Origin: Collinsella aerofaciens | Lineage (GTDB): Bacteria > Actinomycetota > Coriobacteriia > Coriobacteriales > Coriobacteriaceae | NCBI RefSeq assembly: GCF_005844325.1 | Contig: NZ_SPFY01000018.1 | Coordinates: 1 to 42,341, forward strand | DNA: 42,341 bases | Direction of reading: 5' to 3' | Shown here: positions 23,837-31,923 of the stretch, piece after piece | How the letters are laid out: every line of letters begins with the position of its first letter | Position numbering within the stretch: the first letter of the stretch is position 1 | Notes under the pieces: generated by a model | The model's input: only the letters and a program-made list of their open reading frames with translations | Database searches by the model: none | Told to the model about the DNA's origin: nothing | Position numbers and translations under genes: made by a program

Positions 23837-24841
23837 ATGGGCGTACAGCAGCTAGAAGATACCTGGGCTTTGAGAGCCGGCGCGCGTGAGGCGCGTCTTG
23901 TTGCGGCCTCGCATGTACCGGCGGCGCTGTCGCTGCTGGGAATCGTGCGTCCCGGTGACCGCCTGGTGGCCTTTGCGGACGACTTTGCCGATGCGTTTGC
24001 TCGTGGCTTTGATGGCCGCGATGTTGTGCTGGTGGGGGAGCCATCGGCTGCAGCGTTTTCTGCTGCGTCCGAGGGATTTGATGCTTCGTTTGATGCTGAG
24101 GGACCGCACCTGTGGTGGTTTGTGAACTCAATCGGTGGCTTTGGCCTGCGTGTGCCCGATCTGCGTGCGCTGGGTCGGGCGGCGCGTGAGGCCCATGCGC
24201 TGCTGGTTGTGGACAACACCGTGGCTGACGTCTTTGGCTGCGATCCGCTGCGGCTGGGTGCTGTGCTGTCCCTTGAGGCGCTCGACCGTGTGTGTGCCGG
24301 TGAGGCTCCACGCAAGCTCGTTGCCGCTTCGGTCGCGCGCTCGCAGCTCAAGCGCCATCGCGTGGACGCTGCGGCCGAGTGCGCGCATGCGCTGCTCGAG
24401 TGGTGCGGATTGGCCGCGCTCGACTTGTCCTCCGATGAGGCCGAGGTTCTAGAGCACGGGCTCGACACGCTCGACACCCGCATGCAGGCACATTTCGATC
24501 GCGCCCGTGCGCTGGCTGAATATTTGGCCGCGAACGAGATGGTGCGCAACGTGCGCTATCCCGGGCTGACCTCGCATCCCGACCATGTGGCTGCAACGGG
24601 AATTCTCGAGCACGGCTTTGGCCCGGCAGTAGAGTTCGATCTTATCGAACGTAGCGCGGGCGAGCTGTTCGATGCTTTGCCTGGGGAGTTTCGCACATCG
24701 CCCGCAGGCGGCGCAACAACGCGCCTTTCGGCTCCACGCAGCAAGCAGGGGGGCACCATCCGCCTCTTCGCCGGCACCGACAACCCCCTGGTTGTAGCGT
24801 CCGCCCTAGACAATGCCCTTCGTAAACTAGCTACTCTTTAA
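23837..24841 (+). CDS. Cys/Met-metabolism PLP-fold protein, apparently lacking the PLP lysine
   Basis: A 334-residue protein of the cystathionine gamma-synthase/lyase fold. The C-terminal half is clearly of the family: HGLDTLDTRMQAHFDRARAL, VRNVRYPGLTSHPDH, GFGPAVEFDL and IRLFAGTDNP. The large domain has LLVVDNTVADVF, matching the conserved DNT that contacts the cofactor. The region where SxTKY with the Schiff-base lysine should follow reads AVLSLEALDRVCAGEAPRKL, with no such motif. It is also shorter than the usual 380-400 residues. So it may be a degenerate, non-catalytic homologue. ATG 23837 is chosen for the GAAGGGACGG ribosome site. It converges on a ModE-like regulator, with an 11-base overlap. 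Confidence 0.75.
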   Translation: MGVQQLEDTWALRAGAREARLVAASHVPAALSLLGIVRPGDRLVAFADDFADAFARGFDGRDVVLVGEPSAAAFSAASEGFDASFDAEGPHLWWFVNSIGGFGLRVPDLRALGRAAREAHALLVVDNTVADVFGCDPLRLGAVLSLEALDRVCAGEAPRKLVAASVARSQLKRHRVDAAAECAHALLEWCGLAALDLSSDEAEVLEHGLDTLDTRMQAHFDRARALAEYLAANEMVRNVRYPGLTSHPDHVAATGILEHGFGPAVEFDLIERSAGELFDALPGEFRTSPAGGATTRLSAPRSKQGGTIRLFAGTDNPLVVASALDNALRKLATL

Positions 24842-25175
24842 TGCTTGCGATGAGGTCGCTTGCTTTGGTGGCGATGACGTTGTTGACGTCGGCCCGCAGC
24901 TCCTCGTAGACCGCTATGGCTCGCTCGCCGGCGGGGGTGAGGGTGGATCCGCGGGCGCCGTCGCGCTCGATGAGTTTGCAGCCCAGCTGACCTTCGGCCT
25001 CGTTCACGATGCGCCAGGCCTTGGAATACGCCATGCCCATGCTCTTGGCGGCGCGGTTGAGCGAGTGCTCGCGGGCGATACCCTGCAGCAGCAAGACGCA
25101 GCCGTGTCCAAACACGCCCGGCAGATCTTTGTCGCACGCTTGAATGACCAACTTTGCCGTCGTCTTGTACTCCAT
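24831..25175 (-). CDS. ModE-like winged-helix transcriptional regulator
   Basis: A 114-residue protein with only the N-terminal LysR/ModE-type winged helix: VLLLQGIAREHSLNRAAKSM then GMAYSKAWRIVNEAEGQL and the wing LIERDGARGSTLTPAGERAI. There is no molybdate-binding TOBE/Mop domain, so it belongs to the short ModE-like regulators often found near molybdenum or metal genes in Coriobacteriia and Clostridia. No target genes are evident here. The ATG at 25175 is preferred; a GTG at 25184 is in frame but only 2 bases from the GGGGAG ribosome site. Its 3' end overlaps the PLP-fold gene by 11 bases, tail to tail. Confidence 0.8.
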   Translation of the reverse strand: MEYKTTAKLVIQACDKDLPGVFGHGCVLLLQGIAREHSLNRAAKSMGMAYSKAWRIVNEAEGQLGCKLIERDGARGSTLTPAGERAIAVYEELRADVNNVIATKASDLIASIKE

Positions 25176-25260
25176 ACGCTCCACGTCTCCCCGCTAAAGT
25201 GTTTGCTGGGCAAACGCAAAGCCTGCGTCAAACCCTCGTGTGCTCTTCTTAAATCATGCA

Positions 25261-25289
25261 TTGTAGCAGTCAAAGTGCGTTAAGATACT
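25261..25289 (+). promoter_or_regulatory. guaB promoter
   Basis: TTGTAG at 25261-25266 and GATACT at 25284-25289 with 17 bases between. The resulting leader of about 75 bases contains a perfect 12-bp palindrome, TTGGGCGCCCAA at 25299-25310, which may be a hairpin or a protein site. Confidence 0.65.
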
Positions 25290-25368
25290 TCCCCAGTATT
25301 GGGCGCCCAAGGTTGGGCTGGGTCCTACGAGGCCTGCAGCCGACCGGTCGCATGGAAAAAGGAGAAAC

Positions 25369-26880
25369 ATGGCTACGTTCTTTCCCGGTGAGTCCCACAC
25401 GTTTTCGGAGTATCTGCTGGTCCCTGGTTACTCGTCCTCGCAGTGCATCCCCAACAACGTCTCTCTTAAGACGCCGCTAACCCGCTTTAAGCGCGGTGAG
25501 AAGCCGGCAATCACCCTGAACATCCCCATGGTTTCCGCCATCATGCAGTCCGTCTCGGGCGTCGATATGGGTGTCGCGCTCGCTACCGAGGGTGGCCTGT
25601 CCTTCATTTACGGTTCCCAGAGCGCCGAGTCCGAGGCCGCTATGGTCAAGGCCGTCAAGGATCACAAGGCCGGTTTCGTTCAGTCCGATTCCACGCTGAC
25701 CCCCGACATGACCATGGAGCAGGTCATCGAGCTCAAGGAGAAGACCGGTCACTCCACTATGCCGGTCACCGACGACGGCACTCCCAAGGGTAAGCTCCTG
25801 GGCATCGTCACCAGCCGTGACTATCGCCCCAGCCGCGATGACCACCAGACGAAGGTCTCCGAGTTCATGACCCCGCGTGAGCAGCTCATCGTGGGTGACA
25901 AGAACATCAGCCTCAAGGTTGCCAACGACGTTATCTGGGACAACAAGCTCAACGCCCTGCCCATCGTCGACGATAACGATCACCTCATGGGCATTGTGTT
26001 CCGCAAGGACTACGACAGTCACAAGACTAACCCCAACGAGCTGCTCGATAACGACAAGCGCTACATGGTCGGCGCCGGTATCAACACCCGCGACTATGCC
26101 GAGCGCGTGCCGCTGCTCATCGAGGCCGGTGCCGATGTCCTGTGCATCGACTCCTCCGAGGGCTTCAGCGAGTGGCAGAAGCGCACCATCGAGTGGATCC
26201 GCGCCAACTACGGCGAGGACGTCAAGGTCGGTGCCGGTAACGTTGTCGACGCCGAGGGCTTCCGCTTCCTGGCCGACTGCGGTGCCGACTTCATCAAGGT
26301 CGGTATCGGCGGTGGTTCCATCTGCATCACCCGCGAGACCAAGGGCATCGGTCGTGGCCAGGCCACCGCGCTGATCGACGTCTGCCGCGCCCGTGACGAG
26401 TACTACGAGGAGACCGGCGTCTACGTGCCCGTGTGCTCCGACGGCGGTATCGTCTACGACTACCACATGACGCTTGCCCTTGCCATGGGTGCCGACTTTA
26501 TGATGCTGGGCCGTTACTTCGCCCGCTTTGACGAGAGCCCGACTGAGCGCGTCAACGTCAACGGCCAGTACATGAAGGAGTACTGGGGCGAGGGTTCTGC
26601 GCGTGCTCGCAATTGGCAGCGCTACGACCTGGGCGGCGCCGCGAAGCTCAGCTTCGTCGAGGGCGTCGACTCCTACGTCCCGTACGCCGGATCCCTCAAG
26701 GACGGCGTGGGCGGCACGCTCTACAAGGTTAAGTCCACGATGTGCAACTGCGGCGCCCTCTCGATCCCCGAGCTCCAGGAAAAGGCACGCCTAACGCTGG
26801 TCAGCTCCACCTCCATCGTCGAAGGCGGCGCCCACGACGTTGTCGTGAAGGACTCCCAGCAAAGCGTCAGCTACCGCTAA
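25369..26880 (+). CDS. guaB: Inosine-5'-monophosphate dehydrogenase
   Basis: A 503-residue IMP dehydrogenase, which oxidises IMP to XMP with NAD+ in the committed step of guanine nucleotide synthesis. The TIM barrel is split by two CBS domains (about residues 100-220: [20 protein letters not shown] and [19 protein letters not shown]). The catalytic C319 lies in [20 protein letters not shown]. The DGGI phosphate-binding motif ([10 protein letters not shown]) and a flap [10 protein letters not shown] follow. AAAAGGAGAA precedes the ATG. It stands alone between its own promoter and a terminator at 27040. The length is normal. Confidence 0.95.
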   Translation: MATFFPGESHTFSEYLLVPGYSSSQCIPNNVSLKTPLTRFKRGEKPAITLNIPMVSAIMQSVSGVDMGVALATEGGLSFIYGSQSAESEAAMVKAVKDHKAGFVQSDSTLTPDMTMEQVIELKEKTGHSTMPVTDDGTPKGKLLGIVTSRDYRPSRDDHQTKVSEFMTPREQLIVGDKNISLKVANDVIWDNKLNALPIVDDNDHLMGIVFRKDYDSHKTNPNELLDNDKRYMVGAGINTRDYAERVPLLIEAGADVLCIDSSEGFSEWQKRTIEWIRANYGEDVKVGAGNVVDAEGFRFLADCGADFIKVGIGGGSICITRETKGIGRGQATALIDVCRARDEYYEETGVYVPVCSDGGIVYDYHMTLALAMGADFMMLGRYFARFDESPTERVNVNGQYMKEYWGEGSARARNWQRYDLGGAAKLSFVEGVDSYVPYAGSLKDGVGGTLYKVKSTMCNCGALSIPELQEKARLTLVSSTSIVEGGAHDVVVKDSQQSVSYR

Positions 26881-26896
26881 GCGGCTTTCCCAAGCA

Positions 26897-26997
26897 CCGC
26901 ACCTTGCCGTTCAAACCGTCGCTCGCGTACCAAAGTACGCGACGCTCCTCTTTCACGGCAATCTGCGGCACCTGGAAAACCCGTTCGTGCTAGAACG
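26897..26997. repeat. Imperfect palindromic element 3' of guaB
   Basis: Nested inverted repeats: CCGCA/TGCGG (26897-26901 and 26964-26968), TTGCCGT/ACGGCAA (26904-26910 and 26955-26961), then CGTC and GCGTAC around a CAAA loop with a 4-base bulge (26917-26944). A separate CGTTC/GAACG stem follows at 26982-26997. It has no T tract, so it is not a simple terminator. Its bulged-stem layout resembles the larger palindrome at 27110. Confidence 0.6.
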
Positions 26998-27039
26998 AGT
27001 TTCAGACAAAGGTTGATTCCCAACCACGTTATTTAGATA

Positions 27040-27076
27040 AAGCGAGATGCCTGCAAGTCGCAGGCATCTCGCTTGT
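27040..27076 (+). terminator. Rho-independent terminator downstream of guaB
   Basis: A 15-bp stem, AAGCGAGATGCCTGC pairing with GCAGGCATCTCGCTT, with a 5-base loop and a T-rich tail (TTGTTGTATTT). Confidence 0.88.
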
Positions 27077-27109
27077 TGTATTTGCTATCATCATGCGAGT
27101 TAACGATGT

Positions 27110-27227
27110 GGCGGGGCGTTCTTACCTTTGCTCGCTGCAAGTTCCGCACGAGCCGAAGAGCACTTAATGTGCTCTTCGTGCGAGCAGGACTGTCCGCAGC
27201 AGCGAGCAAAGGTAAGAACGCCCCGCC
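27110..27227. repeat. 118-bp palindromic element with perfect 29-bp arms, upstream of leuS
   Basis: The arms at 27110-27138 and 27199-27227 are exact reverse complements over 29 bases (they begin GGCGGGGCGTTCTTACC and end in the matching complement). The 60-base centre holds its own hairpin, GAAGAGCAC/GTGCTCTTC around TTAAT (27155-27177), flanked by CGCAC/GTGCG with a bulge. It ends 26 bases before the leuS ATG. It is not a T-box: no antiterminator consensus is present. It could be a mobile palindromic repeat, a cruciform or a strongly folded leader. Confidence 0.8.
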
Positions 27228-27253
27228 CCAACCGAGATAACAAAGGAGCTGAT

Positions 27254-29830
27254 ATGTGCGATTGCACAGATCATAAGGACGAGATTCCTGTTTACGACGC
27301 GCAGGCCATCGAGTCCCGGTGGATGAAGGCCTGGGAGGACTCCAACCTCTTTGCTGTCGACACCGACGACAGCAAGCCCAAGAAGTACGTGCTCGAGATG
27401 TTCCCGTATCCGTCGGGCGACCTGCACATGGGCCACGCGCGCAACTATACCATCGGCGATGCCATGGCCCGTCAGGCCCGCATGCGCGGCTATGACGTGC
27501 TGCATCCCATCGGCTTTGACGCCTTTGGCCTGCCTGCCGAGAACGCCGCCATCAAGCACAACACGCAGGCTGCCGCCTGGACGTATAAGAACATGGACCA
27601 GGCGCTCGCCACGATGAAGCGCATGGGCTTCTCCTACGATCTGGATCGCATGGTCAAGACCTGCAGCCCCGATTATTACCGCTGGGGCCAGTGGATCTTT
27701 GAGAAGATGTGGGAAAAGGGCCTGGTCTACCGCAAGAAGAACCCGGTCAACTGGTGCCCCACCTGCAAGACCGTTCTGGCTAACGAGCAGGTTACCGAGG
27801 GCAAGTGCTGGCGCTGCGGCACCGAGCCTGAGAAGCGCGACCTTGAGCAGTGGTACTACAAGATTACCGAGTACTCTCAGGAGCTGCTCGACGACCTGGA
27901 GAAGCTCCCCGGCTGGCCCGAGCGCGTTAAGCAGATGCAGGCCAACTGGATCGGTCGCTCCGAGGGCGCCGAGGTCGACTTTACCCTGTGCGACCAGGAT
28001 GGCGAGCCCATCGAGGGCGATGAGGGCAAGATCACCGTCTTTACCACGCGTGCCGACACCCTTTTTGGCGTCTCCTTCTTTGTCCTGGCTCCCGAGTACG
28101 CCGGCCTGCATGAGCTCGTCGAGGGCACGGAGTACGAGGAGGCCGTCACCAAGATCGTCGAGGACTCCAAGCATATCTCTGCCGTCGAGCGTGCCCAGGG
28201 CACCCTCGAGAAGCACGGTGCCTTTACGGGCCGCTATGTGGTAAACCCCGTCAACGGCGAGAAGGTCCCCGTGTGGGTTGCCGATTATGTCGTCGCCGAC
28301 TACGGTACCGGTGCCGTCATGGCCGTTCCCTGTGGCGACCAGCGCGACTTTGAGTTTGCCCGTAAGTACGACCTGCCGATCGTGCCGATCATCCTAGACG
28401 ATGACGATCGCGCTGCCGTCGAGGCCAGCGGCGAGACCATCGATACCTTCCATGCCGAGACCGTCGACTGGGATTGCGCTCACGCTGCCGAGGGCACCCT
28501 CGTCCAGTCCGGCAAGTACACCGGCATGCGCGGTGGTAAGCACTCCGAGGGCGAGGCTGCAATCGTGGCCGACCTCGAGGCCATGGGCTGTGGTCGTCGC
28601 AAGGTCGAGTTTCGTCTGCGCGACTGGCTCATCAGCCGCCAGCGCTATTGGGGCAACCCCATCCCGGCCATCCACTGCGAGCACTGCGGCATCGTGCCCG
28701 TGCCCGAGGATCAGCTGCCGGTGACGCTGCCCGAGAACCTTGACCTGGGCGCCGGCGAGACCCTTGCCGAGTGCAAGGAGTTCTACGAGACCACCTGCCC
28801 GGTGTGCGGCCGCCCGGCCAAGCGTGAGACCGATACCATGGACACCTTCACCTGCTCCAGCTGGTATTACCTGCGCTATACCGATCCGCACAACACCAAG
28901 CTGCCCTTCTCCCGAGAGGCCGCCGACCGTTGGATGCCCGTCGATAACTACATTGGCGGCATCGAGCACGCCATTCTGCACCTGCTCTACAGTCGCTTCT
29001 TTACCAAGGCGCTGCGCGACCTGGGCCTGCTGAGCGTGGACGAGCCCTTCACCAACCTGCTGTGCCAGGGCATGGTCAAGGACGAGAACGGCGACACCAT
29101 GTCCAAGTCCAAGGGCAATGTCGTGCCCCCGAGCTCGGTCATCGAGCCCTACGGCGCCGACACCATGCGTTTGGCGATCCTGTTTATCGCTCCGCCCGAG
29201 AAGGACTTCGACTGGGATCCCAAGGCCGTTGAGGGCGCCAACCGCTTCATCAAGCGCGCCTGGCGTATCGTTTGGCAGCTCGTCCAGTCCGGTGACGCCA
29301 ACGTGGCCTTCGACAAGTCCGCGCTCGACGAGGTTGCGATGAAGCTCTATCGCGAGCGTCACCGCACCATCGCCAAGTGCACCGAGGACTTCGATCGCGG
29401 CCAGTTCAACACCGCGATCTCGGCCGTCATGGAGCTCGTCAACGCGGCGAGCGCCTACCTCAACGCCACCGAGGGTACCGCCCGCGACAAGGCGCTGTGC
29501 TACGGCGTGGCTAAGGATATCGTGAGCGTCCTTGCCCCCATCTGCCCGTTCTGGGCCGACGAGCTGTGGCACGAGGCCCTCGGCTGCGAGGGCAACGCCT
29601 ACACCGCCGCCTGGCCCGAGTTCGACCTGGCCGAGTCCGTTGAGGACACGGTGCAGATCGTGGTCCAGGTGCTCGGCAAGGTCCGCGGCCGCGTCGACGT
29701 TGCCCGCGATGCCTCCAACGAGGAGATGCAGGCTGCCGCCGAGGCCGCCGTCGCCAAGTGGCTCGAGGGCAAGACGGTCGTCAAGGCCATCTGCGTGCCC
29801 GGCAAGCTGGTCAACCTGGTGGTCAAGTAA
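27254..29830 (+). CDS. leuS: Leucyl-tRNA synthetase
   Basis: An 858-residue class I synthetase charging tRNA-Leu. The HIGH-type motif is HMGH at 58-61 ([16 protein letters not shown]). Zinc-binding cysteines appear in [14 protein letters not shown] and CWRCG. The CP1 editing domain contains [20 protein letters not shown] second cysteine cluster reads HCEHCG and CPVCG. The KMSKS loop is TMSKSKGN (615-619), with the first lysine replaced by threonine. The anticodon-binding domain and the C-terminal VLGKVRGRV follow. ATG 27254 has AAGGAG 6 bases upstream; longer in-frame readings run into the palindrome and are rejected. No T-box leader was found. Confidence 0.96.
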   Translation: MCDCTDHKDEIPVYDAQAIESRWMKAWEDSNLFAVDTDDSKPKKYVLEMFPYPSGDLHMGHARNYTIGDAMARQARMRGYDVLHPIGFDAFGLPAENAAIKHNTQAAAWTYKNMDQALATMKRMGFSYDLDRMVKTCSPDYYRWGQWIFEKMWEKGLVYRKKNPVNWCPTCKTVLANEQVTEGKCWRCGTEPEKRDLEQWYYKITEYSQELLDDLEKLPGWPERVKQMQANWIGRSEGAEVDFTLCDQDGEPIEGDEGKITVFTTRADTLFGVSFFVLAPEYAGLHELVEGTEYEEAVTKIVEDSKHISAVERAQGTLEKHGAFTGRYVVNPVNGEKVPVWVADYVVADYGTGAVMAVPCGDQRDFEFARKYDLPIVPIILDDDDRAAVEASGETIDTFHAETVDWDCAHAAEGTLVQSGKYTGMRGGKHSEGEAAIVADLEAMGCGRRKVEFRLRDWLISRQRYWGNPIPAIHCEHCGIVPVPEDQLPVTLPENLDLGAGETLAECKEFYETTCPVCGRPAKRETDTMDTFTCSSWYYLRYTDPHNTKLPFSREAADRWMPVDNYIGGIEHAILHLLYSRFFTKALRDLGLLSVDEPFTNLLCQGMVKDENGDTMSKSKGNVVPPSSVIEPYGADTMRLAILFIAPPEKDFDWDPKAVEGANRFIKRAWRIVWQLVQSGDANVAFDKSALDEVAMKLYRERHRTIAKCTEDFDRGQFNTAISAVMELVNAASAYLNATEGTARDKALCYGVAKDIVSVLAPICPFWADELWHEALGCEGNAYTAAWPEFDLAESVEDTVQIVVQVLGKVRGRVDVARDASNEEMQAAAEAAVAKWLEGKTVVKAICVPGKLVNLVVK

Positions 29831-29860
29831 GCGCTGCGCGCAAAGCTGACATGCAATAAA

Positions 29861-29894
29861 CGAGGGACGGTCCGTTTGGGCCGTCCCTCGTTTT
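29861..29894 (+). terminator. Terminator after leuS (bidirectional in shape)
   Basis: Stem CGAGGGACGG pairing with CCGTCCCTCG, followed by TTTT and preceded by AAA, so it can also work on the other strand. It closes the leuS unit before the rimP promoter. Confidence 0.9.
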
Positions 29895-29981
29895 GCATGT
29901 ACCTGCCATGGTGTCTTCGGTCAATTGTCCTATTCTTGTGGAGAAGCTGTGCGCACGCTGACCTGCAGATTCGTACTGTGC

Positions 29982-30010
29982 TTGCACGTTTCCGCAGCTA
30001 TTGGTATAGT
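29982..30010 (+). promoter_or_regulatory. Promoter of the rimP-nusA-infB operon
   Basis: TTGCAC at 29982-29987 and TATAGT at 30005-30010 with exactly 17 bases between, a near-consensus sigma-A promoter. The transcript would start near 30017, giving a leader of about 72 bases that contains the terminator at 30038. Confidence 0.8.
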
Positions 30011-30037
30011 TTGCTTGCAAATGAAGTTGTAATTGAA

Positions 30038-30068
30038 AGAAGTGGGGTTTCGGCCCCGCTTCTTTTTT
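30038..30068 (+). terminator. Intrinsic terminator in the rimP leader (probable attenuator)
   Basis: A 10-bp stem, AGAAGTGGGG pairing with CCCCGCTTCT, a TTTCGG loop and six T, lying between the operon promoter and the rimP ribosome site. Complete termination here would silence essential genes, so read-through must be controlled, plausibly by NusA itself. A three-codon open frame (ATG AAG TTG TAA, 30021-30032) lies just before it. Confidence 0.8.
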
Positions 30069-30088
30069 GTATGGATGGAGGTGCCGCA

Positions 30089-30583
30089 ATGGTCAAGACC
30101 AAGACCGAGCAGGCGATCATCGACGCGCTCGAGGCCGTCGCTCCCCAGCACGATGTCGACATCGTCGACGTCGAGCTCGTGGGTGCCACCAAGGCCCCCT
30201 GCGTGCGCGTGCGTATCGAGGGTGCCGAGGGTCAGAGCCTTTCGCTCAACGACGTCACGGCCAACACCAAGTGGGTCGGCGATGTGATTGAGGAGCTCGA
30301 CCCCATCTCTTCGAGCTATACGCTCGAGGTGTCGAGCCCGGGTATGGCGCGCCCGCTGCGCCGCCCGTGCGACTTTACCCGCTTTGTGGGCGAGAACTGC
30401 GAGCTCACCTCCACCGCTACCGAGGGCCGTCGCAAGTACGCCGGTAAGATTGCCGCCGCCACCGAGACGAACGTGACCCTCGAGCTCGAGGGCGGCGAGT
30501 CCGTTACCCTCGATTTCTCTGATGTTAAAAAGTGCAAGTTGAAGCCCACCTACGACTTCAAGCCCGCGAAGGAAGGAAAGTAA
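30089..30583 (+). CDS. rimP: Ribosome maturation factor RimP
   Basis: A 164-residue RimP, which helps assemble the 30S subunit. The N-terminal domain has VDIVDVELVGATKAPCVRV, the family hallmark YTLEVSSPGMARPLR is at the domain junction, and the C-terminal SH3-like domain includes FVGENCEL and VTLEL. GGAGGTG lies 7 bases before ATG 30089; an ATG at 30071 would add six residues but its own ribosome site is poor. It is the first gene of the operon, one base before nusA. Confidence 0.93.
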   Translation: MVKTKTEQAIIDALEAVAPQHDVDIVDVELVGATKAPCVRVRIEGAEGQSLSLNDVTANTKWVGDVIEELDPISSSYTLEVSSPGMARPLRRPCDFTRFVGENCELTSTATEGRRKYAGKIAAATETNVTLELEGGESVTLDFSDVKKCKLKPTYDFKPAKEGK

Positions 30584-30584
30584 G

Positions 30585-31832
30585 ATGGCAGCATCCGACA
30601 TGATGTCCGCCCTGATGGAGCTTTGCCAGGAGAAGCACATCGACCAGCTCTACCTGATCGACCGCCTGGAGCAGTCGCTCGCCAAGAGCTATGCCGAGAT
30701 CCTGCATCTTGAGTGGGGCGCCAAGGTGACCATCGACCGCACCACCGGCAAGATCTACGTCTACCGCTTGGAGCCGATCGACGATTCCATGGACGAGGAG
30801 GGCAACTTCACCGAGTTCGAGGAGATTGACGTCACCCCCAAGAACACGAGCCGCATCGCTGCCCAGCACGCCAAGGCCGAGATCAACGCCATCGTGCGCA
30901 ACTCCGCCCGCGAGCAGATCTACGAGGAGTTCTCCGGCCGCATCGGTGACCTCATCAGCGGTACCGTGCTGCAGTCCACACCCGACTTCACGATTGTCAA
31001 GATCCGCGAGGGCGTCGAGGCCGAGCTGCCGCACTTCGACCAGCGCCGTTACGAGAACGAGCGCAACGAGCGTCCGATGGGCGAGCGCTACCTGCACAAC
31101 CAGCACATCAAGGCCGTGATCATCGACGTTCGCGACCCCAACTCCAACCTGCAGCCGGTTCGTGGCGAGCACAGCCGTCCGCCGATTGTCATCTCCCGTA
31201 CCCACCCCGAGCTCATGCGTCGTCTGTTTGAGCAGGAGGTGCCCGAGATCTATGAGGGCACCGTCCAGATCAAGTCGATCGCCCGCGAGCCCGGCCAGCG
31301 CTCCAAGGTCGCCGTCCACTCGCTCGACGACCGTCTGGATCCCGTGGGCGCCTGCGTCGGCCCCAAGGGCAGCCGTGTTCGCGCTGTCGTGGGCGAGCTC
31401 CGTGGCGAGCGCGTCGACGTCATCCTGTGGGATGCCGATCCTGCCGTCTACGTTGCCAACGCCCTTTCGCCCGCTAAGGTCACCCGCGTCCTCATCGACG
31501 AGGAGAAGGCCTACGCCGGCGTCATCGTGCCCGACGACCAGCTGTCCCTCGCCATCGGCAAGGAGGGCCAGAACGCCCGCCTCGCCGCGCGCCTGACCGG
31601 CTGGCACATCGACATCAAGTCCGAGACGCTTGCCGCCGACATCCTCAAGAACGTTCCCGTTCACGAGGAGCCCGCCGCCGACCTGATCGGTGACGAGGAG
31701 GACGAGGACGTCCGCCGCTGCGAGTACGTGTCCGAGGACGGTATCCAGTGCCGCAACCAGGCTCGTCCCGGCTCCCGTTTCTGCGGTGTCCACGACACCG
31801 ACGCCTTCGATGATGCGGAGGACCTGATCTAG
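30585..31832 (+). CDS. nusA: Transcription termination/antitermination factor NusA with a C-terminal Cys/His cluster
   Basis: A 415-residue NusA. In order it has the N-terminal RNA-polymerase-binding domain, an S1 domain (about 130-200), then KH1 with [20 protein letters not shown] and KH2 ending in [20 protein letters not shown] (about 310-345). After residue 350 comes an acidic tail (EEDEDV) and a short module with C379, C389, C400 and H403 in the frame C-x9-C-x10-C-x2-H ([23 protein letters not shown]). This looks like a small zinc-binding finger seen in other protein families and is not part of standard NusA. The gene is one base after rimP. No ylxR gene lies between it and infB. Confidence 0.94.
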   Translation: MAASDMMSALMELCQEKHIDQLYLIDRLEQSLAKSYAEILHLEWGAKVTIDRTTGKIYVYRLEPIDDSMDEEGNFTEFEEIDVTPKNTSRIAAQHAKAEINAIVRNSAREQIYEEFSGRIGDLISGTVLQSTPDFTIVKIREGVEAELPHFDQRRYENERNERPMGERYLHNQHIKAVIIDVRDPNSNLQPVRGEHSRPPIVISRTHPELMRRLFEQEVPEIYEGTVQIKSIAREPGQRSKVAVHSLDDRLDPVGACVGPKGSRVRAVVGELRGERVDVILWDADPAVYVANALSPAKVTRVLIDEEKAYAGVIVPDDQLSLAIGKEGQNARLAARLTGWHIDIKSETLAADILKNVPVHEEPAADLIGDEEDEDVRRCEYVSEDGIQCRNQARPGSRFCGVHDTDAFDDAEDLI

Positions 31833-31840
31833 CGCGCGTT

Positions 31841-31863
31841 CGCGCCGGGCGGGTCCCGGCGCG
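31841..31863 (+). other. GC-rich hairpin between nusA and infB
   Basis: CGCGCCGGG pairs with CCCGGCGCG around five bases, followed only by TCTT. It could pause polymerase, reduce downstream expression or mark an RNA-processing site. A full terminator is unlikely, because the genes behind it are essential. Confidence 0.6.
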
Positions 31864-31923
31864 TCTTCCACGCTCGTTCAGTCTCTAGGCACCCAAGGTG
31901 CCAGAAAGGGTAGGTGAAGTCAT

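Noticed and set aside
27110-27253. T-box riboswitch in front of leuS
   Set aside because: No antiterminator consensus, no specifier loop and no terminator directly before the gene; the structure is one long palindrome.
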